A DNA stretch of 11,065 nt from Myxococcales bacterium (lineage in GTDB: Bacteria; Myxococcota; Polyangia; HGW-17; SLPX01), in the NCBI GenBank assembly GCA_007131745.1, contig SLPX01000171.1:1-11065 (forward strand), given 5' to 3'. This document shows positions 1-6,307 of the stretch, one piece after another. The translations under genes and the position numbers were made by a program. The number at the start of each line of letters is the position of its first letter. Position 1 is the stretch's first letter. The notes under the pieces are model-generated. The model saw only the letters and a program-made list of their open reading frames with translations, ran no database searches and had not been told where the DNA came from.

Positions 1-2030
1 CTCAATCCCGCGACCGGAAAGTAGTGTCCTGCTGCGGAACGTCTCACACCGTGAATCTGAAACTTTCTTTCTGGCCACAAAGGCTCCGAGTCGCCGGTCC
101 GACTGTTTACTCTCAGAATGCGACCATCCGGCATGGCTGCGATCAGATCGTCGGTGCCGAGAAGAGGTTCAAGGTAAAAACATTCACCCATATCGCTGGG
201 CTTCCTGTGAACCACAGTTCCCTCGGGAAACTCCCTGAAAACCCAGTTTCCGCTGCGATCCACCGAGACGAACCTGTCACCGTCTGCGTTGAAGGCCCCC
301 TGGCTTACGGCCGTACGGTGTTCGGTGAAGGTGTGGGATATCCGGCCGGTCTCTGCCTCCCAGATCCGAATGGATTTCTCATTGGACACAACGGTTACGA
401 ACTTGCCGTCCGGGGACAGGTGCAGACGATCGGCCGCGGGATGATCGAAAACAAGGGGCGGATCGATGTTAAGCGTACGTTCGTGTACGACCCGAGCGGA
501 CTGTTGCGCCATCATGTACAATCCGACAGCCCTACCGGTCAGATCCCTGCAAACAAAATCATCTCCACAGAAATCCGGATCATAGTCAGGACTACGGGGG
601 TTTCCCGGATGCACCAACGATGCTGAAGCCGCGAAAACCGCGGCTTGCAGGTAATGCTTTCCCTCAAACAGGTTTTCGGCCCTCACGAGATGAGACTCGG
701 CAAGCCGGAAAGCCGCGTTGCGCTGCTCTTCGATCTTTAGCTCCAGCGCTTGTTGGGCCAACTCTTTCTGTGCGCTCTCTTGATCCTTCGCGCGCTGGAC
801 TCGTTCGCCCGCGAGTTGTTCCCTCCGCCACGCTCTAGTCATGAACACAGCGGTTCCCAACACGGCCAGCATGACCAGAAATGCGGCCGACACGATCAAG
901 CGGTTACGACGAAAAAAGCGATAAAGCAGTTCCCAGTTCGAGTACTGATAGCTACTTATTTTTTCGCCCGACAAGTACGCGGACAGATCCCTCGCCAGTT
1001 CTCCGCTTGAAGAGTAGCGGTCGGCCTTTTTCTTCTGAAGCGCCTTTTCGGCTATCGCACAAAGCTCTCCGGGCACATCCGGCTCGAGCGGGCTAACAAG
1101 CTTGATGGGTTCATCCACCACCCGAAGCATTATCACGTGAGGAGAACCGCCGGTATGCGGGGGAACCCCAGTCAGGATCTCGTATAGAATCGCGCCGAGA
1201 CTGTAGACATCGCTCAGTTGGTCTATATCTTCGACATGGCCCAGAGCTTGTTCCGGCGACATGTAGGCAGGCGTGCCAAGAGCAGCTCCATACATGGTGT
1301 CTTCCCCGTCGGCCTCCTGGTAATGACGCAATTCCCGGGCCAACCGACGATCCGGCTCATCCGTTTCACCCGTGTCACCCTGTGTCTTTGCAAGGCCCCA
1401 GTCGATGATCATGGTTTCTCCGAACCGTCCAAGGATGACATTGGATGGTTTGAGATCCCGGTGGATAACCCCGCGAGCGTGCGAAAACGCCATAGCGTTG
1501 CAGATATCCCTGAAATGAGGAAGCAAAGCCAATCTGTCCGCTAAACTTTTGCATTCCCGCAAAGCTTCCGCCATGGAACGTCCTTCCACATATCGCATCG
1601 TGTAATAGGGACTCCCCTCCCCTGTTTCTCCCATGTCGTAGACAGGCACGATCGAAGGATGCTCCAGCCTCCCCGAAAGCTGAACCTCCCTGATGAACCT
1701 TCGCAAACCGGTGCTCTTGCTCTTGGATTGCTCCTCCTTTGATCCCGCGCCCCTGGGTTCGGCGATCATTTTCAGCGCCACATCGCGGCCGATCCGGCCG
1801 TCATGCACGAGGAGTACCTTGCCCATGCCCCCTCGCCCTATTTCCCCACGGATACGGTAACGTCCGTCGGAGACCTCTTCATCGAAAACATCCGAATCCG
1901 CGTTGCCTGAAGCCCCCCCACCGTCTGTTGCAACGTGCGTCTCGTCAAACCCGGCGTCTCCGGCCTGGGTTTTTTCAAATGCGATGCCTTTACCGTTGCC
2001 AAGCGGCTTTTCTCGAGAGGATTGATTCAT
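1..2030 (-). CDS. Membrane-anchored Ser/Thr protein kinase with WD40-like sensor domain (C-terminus beyond window)
   Basis: The reading frame is open for 676 codons from the ATG at 2030 to the left edge without a stop, so only the N-terminal part is visible. The kinase domain spans about residues 58-350: Gly-rich loop GRGGMGKV (65-72), VALK lysine K87, catalytic loop HRDLKPSN (190-197), DWG in place of DFG (210-212) and SPE for APE (258-260). DWG is common in bacterial Hanks-type kinases. A single transmembrane segment follows at about 378-398, then a charged, probably coiled-coil stretch at 400-440. After that come WD40-like blades (LSPDGKFVTVVSN...IRIWEAETG, about 547-575, and a second blade after it). 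The likely topology is a cytoplasmic kinase with an extracytoplasmic propeller. The start follows an AAAGG five bases upstream. It is divergent from the desulfurase operon, and no functional link is visible. Kinase identity is near certain; the substrate is unknown. Confidence 0.95.
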   Translation of the reverse strand, partial: MNQSSREKPLGNGKGIAFEKTQAGDAGFDETHVATDGGGASGNADSDVFDEEVSDGRYRIRGEIGRGGMGKVLLVHDGRIGRDVALKMIAEPRGAGSKEEQSKSKSTGLRRFIREVQLSGRLEHPSIVPVYDMGETGEGSPYYTMRYVEGRSMAEALRECKSLADRLALLPHFRDICNAMAFSHARGVIHRDLKPSNVILGRFGETMIIDWGLAKTQGDTGETDEPDRRLARELRHYQEADGEDTMYGAALGTPAYMSPEQALGHVEDIDQLSDVYSLGAILYEILTGVPPHTGGSPHVIMLRVVDEPIKLVSPLEPDVPGELCAIAEKALQKKKADRYSSSGELARDLSAYLSGEKISSYQYSNWELLYRFFRRNRLIVSAAFLVMLAVLGTAVFMTRAWRREQLAGERVQRAKDQESAQKELAQQALELKIEEQRNAAFRLAESHLVRAENLFEGKHYLQAAVFAASASLVHPGNPRSPDYDPDFCGDDFVCRDLTGRAVGLYMMAQQSARVVHERTLNIDPPLVFDHPAADRLHLSPDGKFVTVVSNEKSIRIWEAETGRISHTFTEHRTAVSQGAFNADGDRFVSVDRSGNWVFREFPEGTVVHRKPSDMGECFYLEPLLGTDDLIAAMPDGRILRVNSRTGDSEPLWPERKFQIHGVRRSAAGHYFPVAGL

Positions 2031-2187
2031 GATCACCTTTCATATCACTACCGGTCATCCCTGATTCGATCACAGGAGAAAGAGAATAACACTATTTCCG
2101 CGGTTCAAACATAATGTTGCCGCAATTTTTTTTTACTAAAGTAGATGGTGATTGTTCTCACCAAAAAGTTTTTCTCACTTTCAAACC

Positions 2188-2201
2188 TGTGATAATTATC
2201 A
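2188..2201 (+). promoter_or_regulatory. Candidate extended -10 promoter overlapping a 12-bp perfect palindrome
   Basis: TGTGATAAT (2188-2196) resembles an extended -10 element. It overlaps the perfect palindrome TGATAATTATCA at 2190-2201. It lies about 90 bases before the desulfurase start, in the only sizeable gap between two divergent genes. No good -35 is visible, which is acceptable for an extended -10. The palindrome could be an operator. It partly resembles AT-rich GATAAT-type (Fur-like) sites but is shorter than the 19-bp Fur box, so no regulator is assigned. Two copies of TTCTCAC (2155-2161 and 2172-2178, 17 bases apart) lie just upstream. Confidence 0.35.
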
Positions 2202-2288
2202 TGCTCCACTTTACTCAAGCCGGAACAAACGGACACTCGAGGGTTTTGCCGGTTTTCGCCATCCGGCAGGCCGAGAACGGAGTGATTG

Positions 2289-3452
2289 ATGATATACTTT
2301 GACAACGCAGCCACCTCTTGGCCCAAACCTGCGCAGATGCCGGCTGCAATGGAGCGGTTTCTCCGGGAGCACGGAGCAAATCCGGGGCGTTCAGGACATT
2401 CTCCATCGATCAATGCAGGACGCATCGTGTTCCAGACACGCGACCGGTTGGCGAAATTCTTCGGTCACGAAGATCCGCTCTCAGTGGTTTTTACGAAGAA
2501 CGCAACCGAAGCTCTCAACCTGGCGATCATGGGTACCCTGGGCCGGGGCGATCATGTGATTACAAGCGCCATGGAACACAACTCAGTTCTTCGTCCGCTT
2601 CGTTTCCTGGAGGAACACGGAGTGGCTGTCACACGCGTTTCATGCGGAGTCGACGGAACCCTGGACCCGACGGATGTGATAAAGTGGATCAGGGATGAAA
2701 CGAAGCTCATTGTGTTGAACCATGCATCCAACGTTGTAGGCACCTTGTTTCCCATCGGAGAAATCGGCCGGGAAGCCGCGGGGCGCGACCTGCTTTTTTG
2801 TGTAGATGCAGCGCAGAGCGCGGGCGCTGTTTCCATCGACATGGCCGCCATGAAGATTGATCTCCTGGCATTTACAGGTCACAAAGCGCTATACGGACCT
2901 CAAGGTACAGGAGGATTGTGTATAGGCAGCCGGGCGAAAGGACGGTTGCGCCCGCTGATTCGAGGTGGAACAGGAAGCTCTTCCGACTCGGACATTCATC
3001 CGGAATTTCTTCCCGACTGCTTCGAAGCAGGCACACTGAACGCGGTCGGTCTTGCCGGGCTTTCCGCCGGACTCGCGTTTGTCGAAGAGAAAGGGATTGA
3101 AACTGTTCGCAAACACGAGACATCGCTGACGGAGTTGCTGATAACCGGGCTGCAGGAAATCCCGCGCGTCAAGGTTTACGGTACCCTGGACGCAACCCGG
3201 CAAGTTCCTGTCGTATCCTTCAACATCGACGGATGGAGCTGTTCCGAAGCAGCCCAGGCCCTGGAAGATCGAGCGGGAGTGTGTTGCCGCGCAGGGCTTC
3301 ACTGCGCGCCGCTAGCGCACCGGCAAATCGGAACTTTCCCTGAGGGAACCGTGCGCTTCAGTCCGGGTTTTTTCAACACGGAAGAAGAAATCGAAACAGC
3401 GCTGGCCGCGGTCCGCCGGCTTGCCGCACAACCGAATGGAGGTGTTTTGTGA
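2289..3452 (+). CDS. Cysteine desulfurase / selenocysteine lyase-like PLP enzyme (EF2568-type, class V)
   Basis: This 387-residue class V PLP enzyme removes sulfur (or selenium) from cysteine or selenocysteine and holds it as a persulfide. The N-terminus MIYFDNAATSWPKP is typical of the NifS-like family whose prototype is Enterococcus EF2568, a family reported near selenium-metabolism genes. Visible residues are MEHNS (95-99, the His that stacks on PLP), VDAAQS (172-177, PLP-binding Asp and Gln), the Schiff-base lysine in FTGHK (K199), and the catalytic cysteine in CCRAGLHC (C338). I chose ATG 2289 because GGAG (2279-2282) sits six bases upstream; the TTG three bases earlier is too close to it. 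It is the first gene of a three-gene operon and overlaps yedF by 4 nt. The family is clear. Whether the physiological substrate is Cys or Sec cannot be read from the sequence. Confidence 0.93.
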   Translation: MIYFDNAATSWPKPAQMPAAMERFLREHGANPGRSGHSPSINAGRIVFQTRDRLAKFFGHEDPLSVVFTKNATEALNLAIMGTLGRGDHVITSAMEHNSVLRPLRFLEEHGVAVTRVSCGVDGTLDPTDVIKWIRDETKLIVLNHASNVVGTLFPIGEIGREAAGRDLLFCVDAAQSAGAVSIDMAAMKIDLLAFTGHKALYGPQGTGGLCIGSRAKGRLRPLIRGGTGSSSDSDIHPEFLPDCFEAGTLNAVGLAGLSAGLAFVEEKGIETVRKHETSLTELLITGLQEIPRVKVYGTLDATRQVPVVSFNIDGWSCSEAAQALEDRAGVCCRAGLHCAPLAHRQIGTFPEGTVRFSPGFFNTEEEIETALAAVRRLAAQPNGGVL

Positions 3453-4060
3453 AAAGAACAATAGATGCGCGCGGGCTTGCCTGCCCTCAACCCGTAGTGT
3501 TGACCCTGAAGGCGATAACCGAAAGCGATGAAGTAACGACCATAGTTGACAATGAGGCGGCCTTGGAAAACGTTTCCCGTCTGGCGAGATCAAAAGGTTG
3601 TTCGGTGGAAGTCTCTGGAAATGAGGGCAACATCCACATCACGATTAAGCGCGATGAAACATCCGGATTGGGAGATGACGAGGAAGCTGTCCCGTTTTGC
3701 CGATCCGCGACCCCCTCTCCGGCCGGGCCGCTCGTCTTGTTTGTTCCATCCGATTGTTTCGGTCGCGGACCCACGGAACTGGGAGAAAAACTCATGGGCG
3801 CGTTCTTCCATTCCGTTTCAGAAGTCGAGCCCAAACCGGATAGAATCATTTTCATGAACTCCGGGGTAAAACTGGTTGTCGAAGGCTCGCGCACGCTCCA
3901 AGACATTCGCTCCCTGGAAGCGCGAGGAATAGAGGTATATGCGTGCGGCACCTGTCTGGGCTACTTCGAGCTGACGGACAAGCTTGCTGTCGGGAGCGTG
4001 TCGAACATGTACGACATCGCAACCTCACTTCTCGAGGCCGAAAAAATTGTCTCGCTGTGA
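3449..4060 (+). CDS. yedF: Selenium metabolism-associated sulfurtransferase YedF (TusA-like + DsrE-like)
   Basis: This 203-residue two-domain protein has an N-terminal TusA/SirA fold (about 1-70) with the family CPxP motif (C12-P-Q-P15), where the cysteine would accept the sulfane or selenide atom. The C-terminal DsrE/DsrF-like domain (about 95-203) contains C103 and a C-G-T-C motif (166-169) as further candidate thiol sites. This architecture and length match the YedF family, which co-occurs with SelD and selenium-dependent enzymes. Start: GTG at 3449, six bases after a strong GGAGG (3438-3442). Its GTG overlaps the desulfurase stop as GTGA, so the two are probably translationally coupled. 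It would take S/Se from the upstream desulfurase and pass it on. Its last codons also hold the ribosome-binding site and apparent start of the next gene. Confidence 0.93.
   Translation: MKRTIDARGLACPQPVVLTLKAITESDEVTTIVDNEAALENVSRLARSKGCSVEVSGNEGNIHITIKRDETSGLGDDEEAVPFCRSATPSPAGPLVLFVPSDCFGRGPTELGEKLMGAFFHSVSEVEPKPDRIIFMNSGVKLVVEGSRTLQDIRSLEARGIEVYACGTCLGYFELTDKLAVGSVSNMYDIATSLLEAEKIVSL
4034..4037 (+). promoter_or_regulatory. Shine-Dalgarno inside yedF that decides a TTG start
   Basis: GAGG lies nine bases before TTG 4047 in the +1 frame relative to yedF. No ATG occurs in the DUF3343 frame between here and the conserved domain, and the only later candidates are GTG 4107/4110, which lack a clear Shine-Dalgarno and would trim the N-terminus. 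The downstream duplicate of the gene begins right at this GAGG and keeps it unchanged (5679-5682). This supports its use as the ribosome-binding site. Confidence 0.6.
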
Positions 4061-4313
4061 GTCACATCAATGTGAGCCGGGATGCGGATCAGCCTCGGGT
4101 TTCTGCGTGGTGCTTTTCCAATCGGTCCAGCACGCTCTCGCCGCGGAGAAACTTCTTGCTGCGGCCGATGTAGATTACAAGCTCATAGCGGTGCCCCGCC
4201 ACATCAGCTCCAACTGCGGATTTTGCATCAGGATCAAACAGACCGACCAAAAAACCGTCGCCGCCCTGCTCTCCAAACAAACGCTGGGAGTGGAAACCAT
4301 CCAACCCCTTTAG
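4047..4313 (+). CDS. DUF3343 putative Se/S carrier-like protein, copy 1
   Basis: This 88-residue protein of the DUF3343 (putative Se/S carrier-like) family belongs with YedF. The conserved core is recognisable: VLFQSVQHALAAEKLL (22-37), then VPRHISSNCGFC (49-60), whose Pro-Arg...Ser-Ser-x-Cys-Gly pattern (C57) is the family signature and the likely chalcogen-bearing site. I place the start at TTG 4047, 14 nt inside yedF. That gives a cysteine-rich N-terminal extension with C4, H7, C9, C13 and C20 before the domain, which is unusual for the family and could bind metal or relay sulfur/selenium. If translation instead starts at GTG 4107, the extension is absent. Compared with copy 2, ten codons differ, seven of them silently, including silent changes within the extension (P11, A16). 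The family call is firm; the start is moderately supported. Confidence 0.82.
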   Translation: MSRCESHQCEPGCGSASGFCVVLFQSVQHALAAEKLLAAADVDYKLIAVPRHISSNCGFCIRIKQTDQKTVAALLSKQTLGVETIQPL

Positions 4314-4426
4314 GCCGGCGGAGAATACAATATACAGTGCATCAGCTTCATGGTGGAAAGCCTAAACCGGAACTTTATGGGGACATGCCTTGTCATCGGA
4401 GAGTTCCATTGCAAGTAATTTTTATA

Positions 4427-4453
4427 CAATATAGGACTTGAAATCCTATATTG
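4427..4453. promoter_or_regulatory. 27-bp dyad operator-like site before ATPase 1
   Basis: Perfect 10-bp arms CAATATAGGA (4427-4436) and TCCTATATTG (4444-4453) enclose a 7-base centre. The site covers the -35 of the candidate ATPase promoter and ends 18 bases before the chosen start. A dyad of the same 27-bp span and half-site pattern precedes the second ATPase (6508-6534), with base pairs 4/24 and 9/19 changed on both sides together. It is probably a repressor or autoregulator site. It is unlikely to be a terminator, as there is no U-tract and it overlaps promoter elements. Confidence 0.7.
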
Positions 4454-4465
4454 CATAGATATTAT
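4438..4465 (+). promoter_or_regulatory. Candidate sigma70-type promoter of ATPase 1, possibly leaderless
   Basis: TTGAAA (4438-4443) and TATTAT (4460-4465) are separated by 16 bases. Transcription would begin near 4472, which is the ATG chosen for the ATPase. No Shine-Dalgarno is visible before that ATG, so a leaderless message is plausible. The -35 lies within the dyad. Confidence 0.5.
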
Positions 4466-4471
4466 GAACTT

Positions 4472-5635
4472 ATGTTCCGTCGAGATATAACAGACGAACT
4501 TCTCATTCTCTTGGATGAATATCCCGTAGTAACTGTTCTTGGTCCGCGTCAATCCGGCAAAACAACCTTGGTCCGCAATGTACTAACCGGCTATCAGTAC
4601 TCCAATCTTGAAATTCCGGAAGTTCGGCAACTGGCCCACAACGACCCCAAGGCTTACCTCGCATCGTTTGAGAAACACGTTATCATCGATGAAATACAGC
4701 GAGTCCCCGAACTCTTGAGTTATATCCAAGCGATTGTCGACGAACACGACATTACCGGGCATTTTGTACTTACAGGGTCTCATCAGCTCAGATTAAGTGA
4801 GGCGGTTTCACAATCCCTGGCAGGCAGAACAGCCATATTGAATCTCTTTCCGTTTTCCATTCAGGAATTGTCCAAACACGGCAAGGAATTCGATTCCTTC
4901 GAAACATACTGTTTCCGTGGATTCCTGCCTCGCATCTACGACAAATCCATCAGACCCGGGACGGCTCACTCCAACTACTATCGAACCTATATCGAGAGAG
5001 ATGTAAGAATGCTTATCAATCTCAAGGATCTCTCTCTTTTCGAAAGGTTTCTCAAACTCCTGGCAGGTCGCTCCGGTCAGGTGATGGAATACAGCTCACT
5101 TGCAAGAGACGTAGGGGTTTCCGCCAAGACCATACGTAGCTGGCTTTCCATTTTGGAAGCGTCATTTATTGTATTCAAGCTTCCTCCCTACTTTGAAAAC
5201 TTTGGGAAACGGATCATCAAGTCACCCAAATACTATTTCACGGACGTCGGCATGTTGTGTTTCCTGCTCGGAATCAGAAAAGCATCTCAGGTTTCAAGGG
5301 ACCCCCTTGTGGGACAGATTTTCGAGAATTTGGTGGTGATGGAGTGTGTCAAAGCCCGGAACAATCGAGGCGCCATGCCTGATCTTTATTTCTTCCGGGA
5401 TAACAATGGAAATGAAGTGGATATTTTACACCAGGATGGACGGAGTCTCACCGCGATTGAAGTCAAGTGTTCATCAACGTTTTCACATGGAGCCATAAAG
5501 GGGCTTTTGCGATTCAAGAAACGGATCCGGAAAATAAAACGCGCCCACCTGGTCTATAATGGCGACAACATCGACCTCAGCGACAACGTCGGCGCGGTTC
5601 ACTTCAAAAACGTCCACCGGCTATTCGGAGTATAG
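4472..5635 (+). CDS. COG1373 AAA+ ATPase with DUF4143 nuclease-like C-terminus (ATPase 1)
   Basis: This 387-residue AAA_14/DUF4143 protein has Walker A GPRQSGKTT (24-32), Walker B IIDE (71-74), sensor-1-like LTGSHQ (100-105), SLAGR with a likely arginine finger (R119) and the family motif YIERD (173-177). A winged-helix segment follows (SSLARDVGVSAKTIRSWLSILE, about 208-229). The C-terminal DUF4143 part has the PD-(D/E)xK-type pattern NEVD (D317)...IEVK (E330, K332). Length is normal and no key residue is missing. I chose ATG 4472; a TTG at 4451 in the same frame sits inside the dyad and upstream of the -10, so it could not lie on that transcript. The biological role of this family is poorly defined: it occurs as scattered, variable genes, and nuclease or self-regulating functions are inference. 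It lies between two copies of the DUF3343 gene and is unrelated to selenium transfer by sequence. Confidence 0.92.
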   Translation: MFRRDITDELLILLDEYPVVTVLGPRQSGKTTLVRNVLTGYQYSNLEIPEVRQLAHNDPKAYLASFEKHVIIDEIQRVPELLSYIQAIVDEHDITGHFVLTGSHQLRLSEAVSQSLAGRTAILNLFPFSIQELSKHGKEFDSFETYCFRGFLPRIYDKSIRPGTAHSNYYRTYIERDVRMLINLKDLSLFERFLKLLAGRSGQVMEYSSLARDVGVSAKTIRSWLSILEASFIVFKLPPYFENFGKRIIKSPKYYFTDVGMLCFLLGIRKASQVSRDPLVGQIFENLVVMECVKARNNRGAMPDLYFFRDNNGNEVDILHQDGRSLTAIEVKCSSTFSHGAIKGLLRFKKRIRKIKRAHLVYNGDNIDLSDNVGAVHFKNVHRLFGV

Positions 5636-5678
5636 AAGAGCGAGTGTGGGTCTCGGAAAACAGCTACGTGCGCTTGTC

Positions 5679-5682
5679 GAGG
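5679..5682 (+). promoter_or_regulatory. Shine-Dalgarno of DUF3343 copy 2
   Basis: GAGG sits nine bases before TTG 5692, identical in sequence and spacing to copy 1. Here no yedF gene overlaps it, so its preservation is best explained by use in translation. Confidence 0.6.
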
Positions 5683-5691
5683 CCGAAAAAA

Positions 5692-5958
5692 TTGTCTCGC
5701 TGTGATTCACATCAATGTGAGCCTGGATGCGGATCAGCATCGGGTTTCTGCGTGGTGCTTTTCCAATCGGTCCAGCACGCTCTCGCCGCGGAGAAACTTC
5801 TTGCTGCCGCCGATGTAGATTACAAGCTCATAGCGGTGCCCCGCCACATCAGCTCCAACTGCGGATTTTGCATCAGGATCAAACAGACCGACCAAAAAAC
5901 CGTTGATGCACTGCTCTCCAAACAAACGCTGGGAGTGGAAACCATCCAGACATTGTAG
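5692..5958 (+). CDS. DUF3343 putative Se/S carrier-like protein, copy 2
   Basis: This 88-residue paralog of the upstream DUF3343 protein differs at only three residues (E5D, A72D, P87T), while seven other codons change silently. The N-terminal Cys cluster (C4, C9, C13, C20) and the SSNCGFC motif (C57, C60) are intact. The frame is also open further upstream to an ATG at 5644, but that start lies in sequence not shared with copy 1 and has no evident Shine-Dalgarno. The matching TTG 5692 with GAGG is therefore preferred. No promoter was recognised directly upstream; expression may depend on read-through from ATPase 1. Because the copy lacks its desulfurase and YedF neighbours, it may be a spare carrier or a by-product of the rearrangement. 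The substitution pattern hints that it has been kept under selection. Confidence 0.8.
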   Translation: MSRCDSHQCEPGCGSASGFCVVLFQSVQHALAAEKLLAAADVDYKLIAVPRHISSNCGFCIRIKQTDQKTVDALLSKQTLGVETIQTL

Positions 5959-6023
5959 GCCGGCGGAGAGGATGATCCGCTGACTCGGATATTTTCTTCA
6001 CCCTGTCTAAATTCACTAGTCAT

Positions 6024-6079
6024 TGCAAAAGTGCGCCCACAAATTACAGAAAATGGTAATTTTTGATTGCACTTTTTGC
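6024..6079. repeat. Imperfect 55-bp inverted repeat
   Basis: Outer arms GCAAAAGTGC (6025-6034) and GCACTTTTTGC (6069-6079) pair with one bulge. Inner arms AAATTAC (6041-6047) and GTAATTT (6056-6062) pair perfectly around an 8-base loop, and six unpaired bases on each side separate them. It lies just before the decayed ATPase remnant. It does not share the half-sites of the two 27-bp dyads. It may be a remnant of a regulatory site or of an element end. Confidence 0.6.
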
Positions 6080-6105
6080 CTATCGACCTATACCCAACAC
6101 CATGA

Positions 6106-6285
6106 ATCGAAGTGAAATCCGGATGGGTGACCCAGGCGAAAAGCCTGAAAGTCTTTACCGACAAATACAATCCACCGTTCAGTGTTGTGTTCAGTGCGCG
6201 CAATTCGGGAATTGAGCGCCGCCGCCGCAAACATCATTATCCGCTTTACCTGGCAGCCAAGTTTCCGCTCCCAACCACCGGTTGA
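6106..6285 (+). pseudogene. Decayed C-terminal fragment of a third DUF4143 ATPase
   Basis: The frame reads IEVKSGWVTQAKSLKVF, then TDKYNPPFSVVFSARN and, near the end, HHYPLYLAAKFPL before TGA 6283. An (I/V)EVKSG motif followed by a KSL-x-VF...KY-P...FSxxN...PLYLA tail is the usual end of COG1373/DUF4143 proteins, and the first residues are the E-x-K nuclease motif. A TGA (6103-6105) lies immediately upstream in frame, and no Walker motifs or DUF4143 core remain, so more than 85% of a normal gene is gone. This tail type is absent from the two intact ATPases here, so the remnant is not a recent duplicate of either. Recognition is by pattern, without an alignment. Confidence 0.65.
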
Positions 6286-6307
6286 ACAGCCACCCGGTAG
6301 TCTTTCA

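Larger units (their letters stand above)
4032..4324 (+). repeat. 293-bp direct repeat, left copy (complete DUF3343 gene)
   Basis: This segment recurs at 5677-5969 with a constant offset of 1645 bases, 13 mismatches and no indels (280/293 identical). It covers the last nine codons of yedF, the GAGG site, the complete DUF3343 gene and 11 bases after its stop. Nine of the 13 mismatches fall in the last 52 bases of the coding region (4259-4310). The two copies flank the first ATPase gene. Confidence 0.95.
4314..4471 (+). other. Junction between DUF3343 copy 1 and ATPase 1
   Basis: The first 11 bases are the end of the direct repeat. The rest has no convincing gene. A short frame from an ATG at 4350 encodes about 22 residues (MVESLNRNFMGT...), with no family recognised. 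The 3' part holds the dyad and promoter of the ATPase. Confidence 0.5.
5677..5969 (+). repeat. 293-bp direct repeat, right copy
   Basis: This is the partner of 4032-4324. The match begins 41 bases after the ATPase 1 stop. The yedF part is limited to the few codons that carry the GAGG site and TTG start, so the duplicated unit is essentially one translatable gene. Similarity ends at 5969, where the flanking sequences diverge at once. Confidence 0.95.

Noticed and set aside
24..2032. Several plus-strand open frames of 70-200 codons in the first 2 kb
   Set aside because: They are antisense to the kinase gene, have no recognisable motifs, and the kinase frame is unbroken.
2105..2425. Minus-strand open frame of 106 codons across the promoter gap
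   Set aside because: It overlaps the well-supported desulfurase start antisense and shows no motif.
4041..4060. Possible yedF-DUF3343 fusion by slippage on the run of six A, or by reading the yedF TGA as selenocysteine
   Set aside because: A -1 slip gives the wrong frame, TGA read-through stays in the yedF frame and not the DUF3343 frame, and a Shine-Dalgarno with TTG explains the gene simply. No SECIS-like structure was evident.
4062..4075. Palindrome TCACATCAATGTGA as a regulator site
   Set aside because: It lies inside coding sequence, is present in both copies merely as part of the repeat, and has the wrong half-site orientation for CRP/FNR.
4032..5969. Two-copy repeat as a CRISPR or insertion-sequence end
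   Set aside because: The repeat is a protein-coding gene, there are only two copies, and no transposase, terminal inverted repeat or target duplication is visible.
5820..6230. Minus-strand open frame of 136 codons
   Set aside because: It is antisense to DUF3343 copy 2 and to the ATPase remnant, whose plus-strand translation has clear family motifs.
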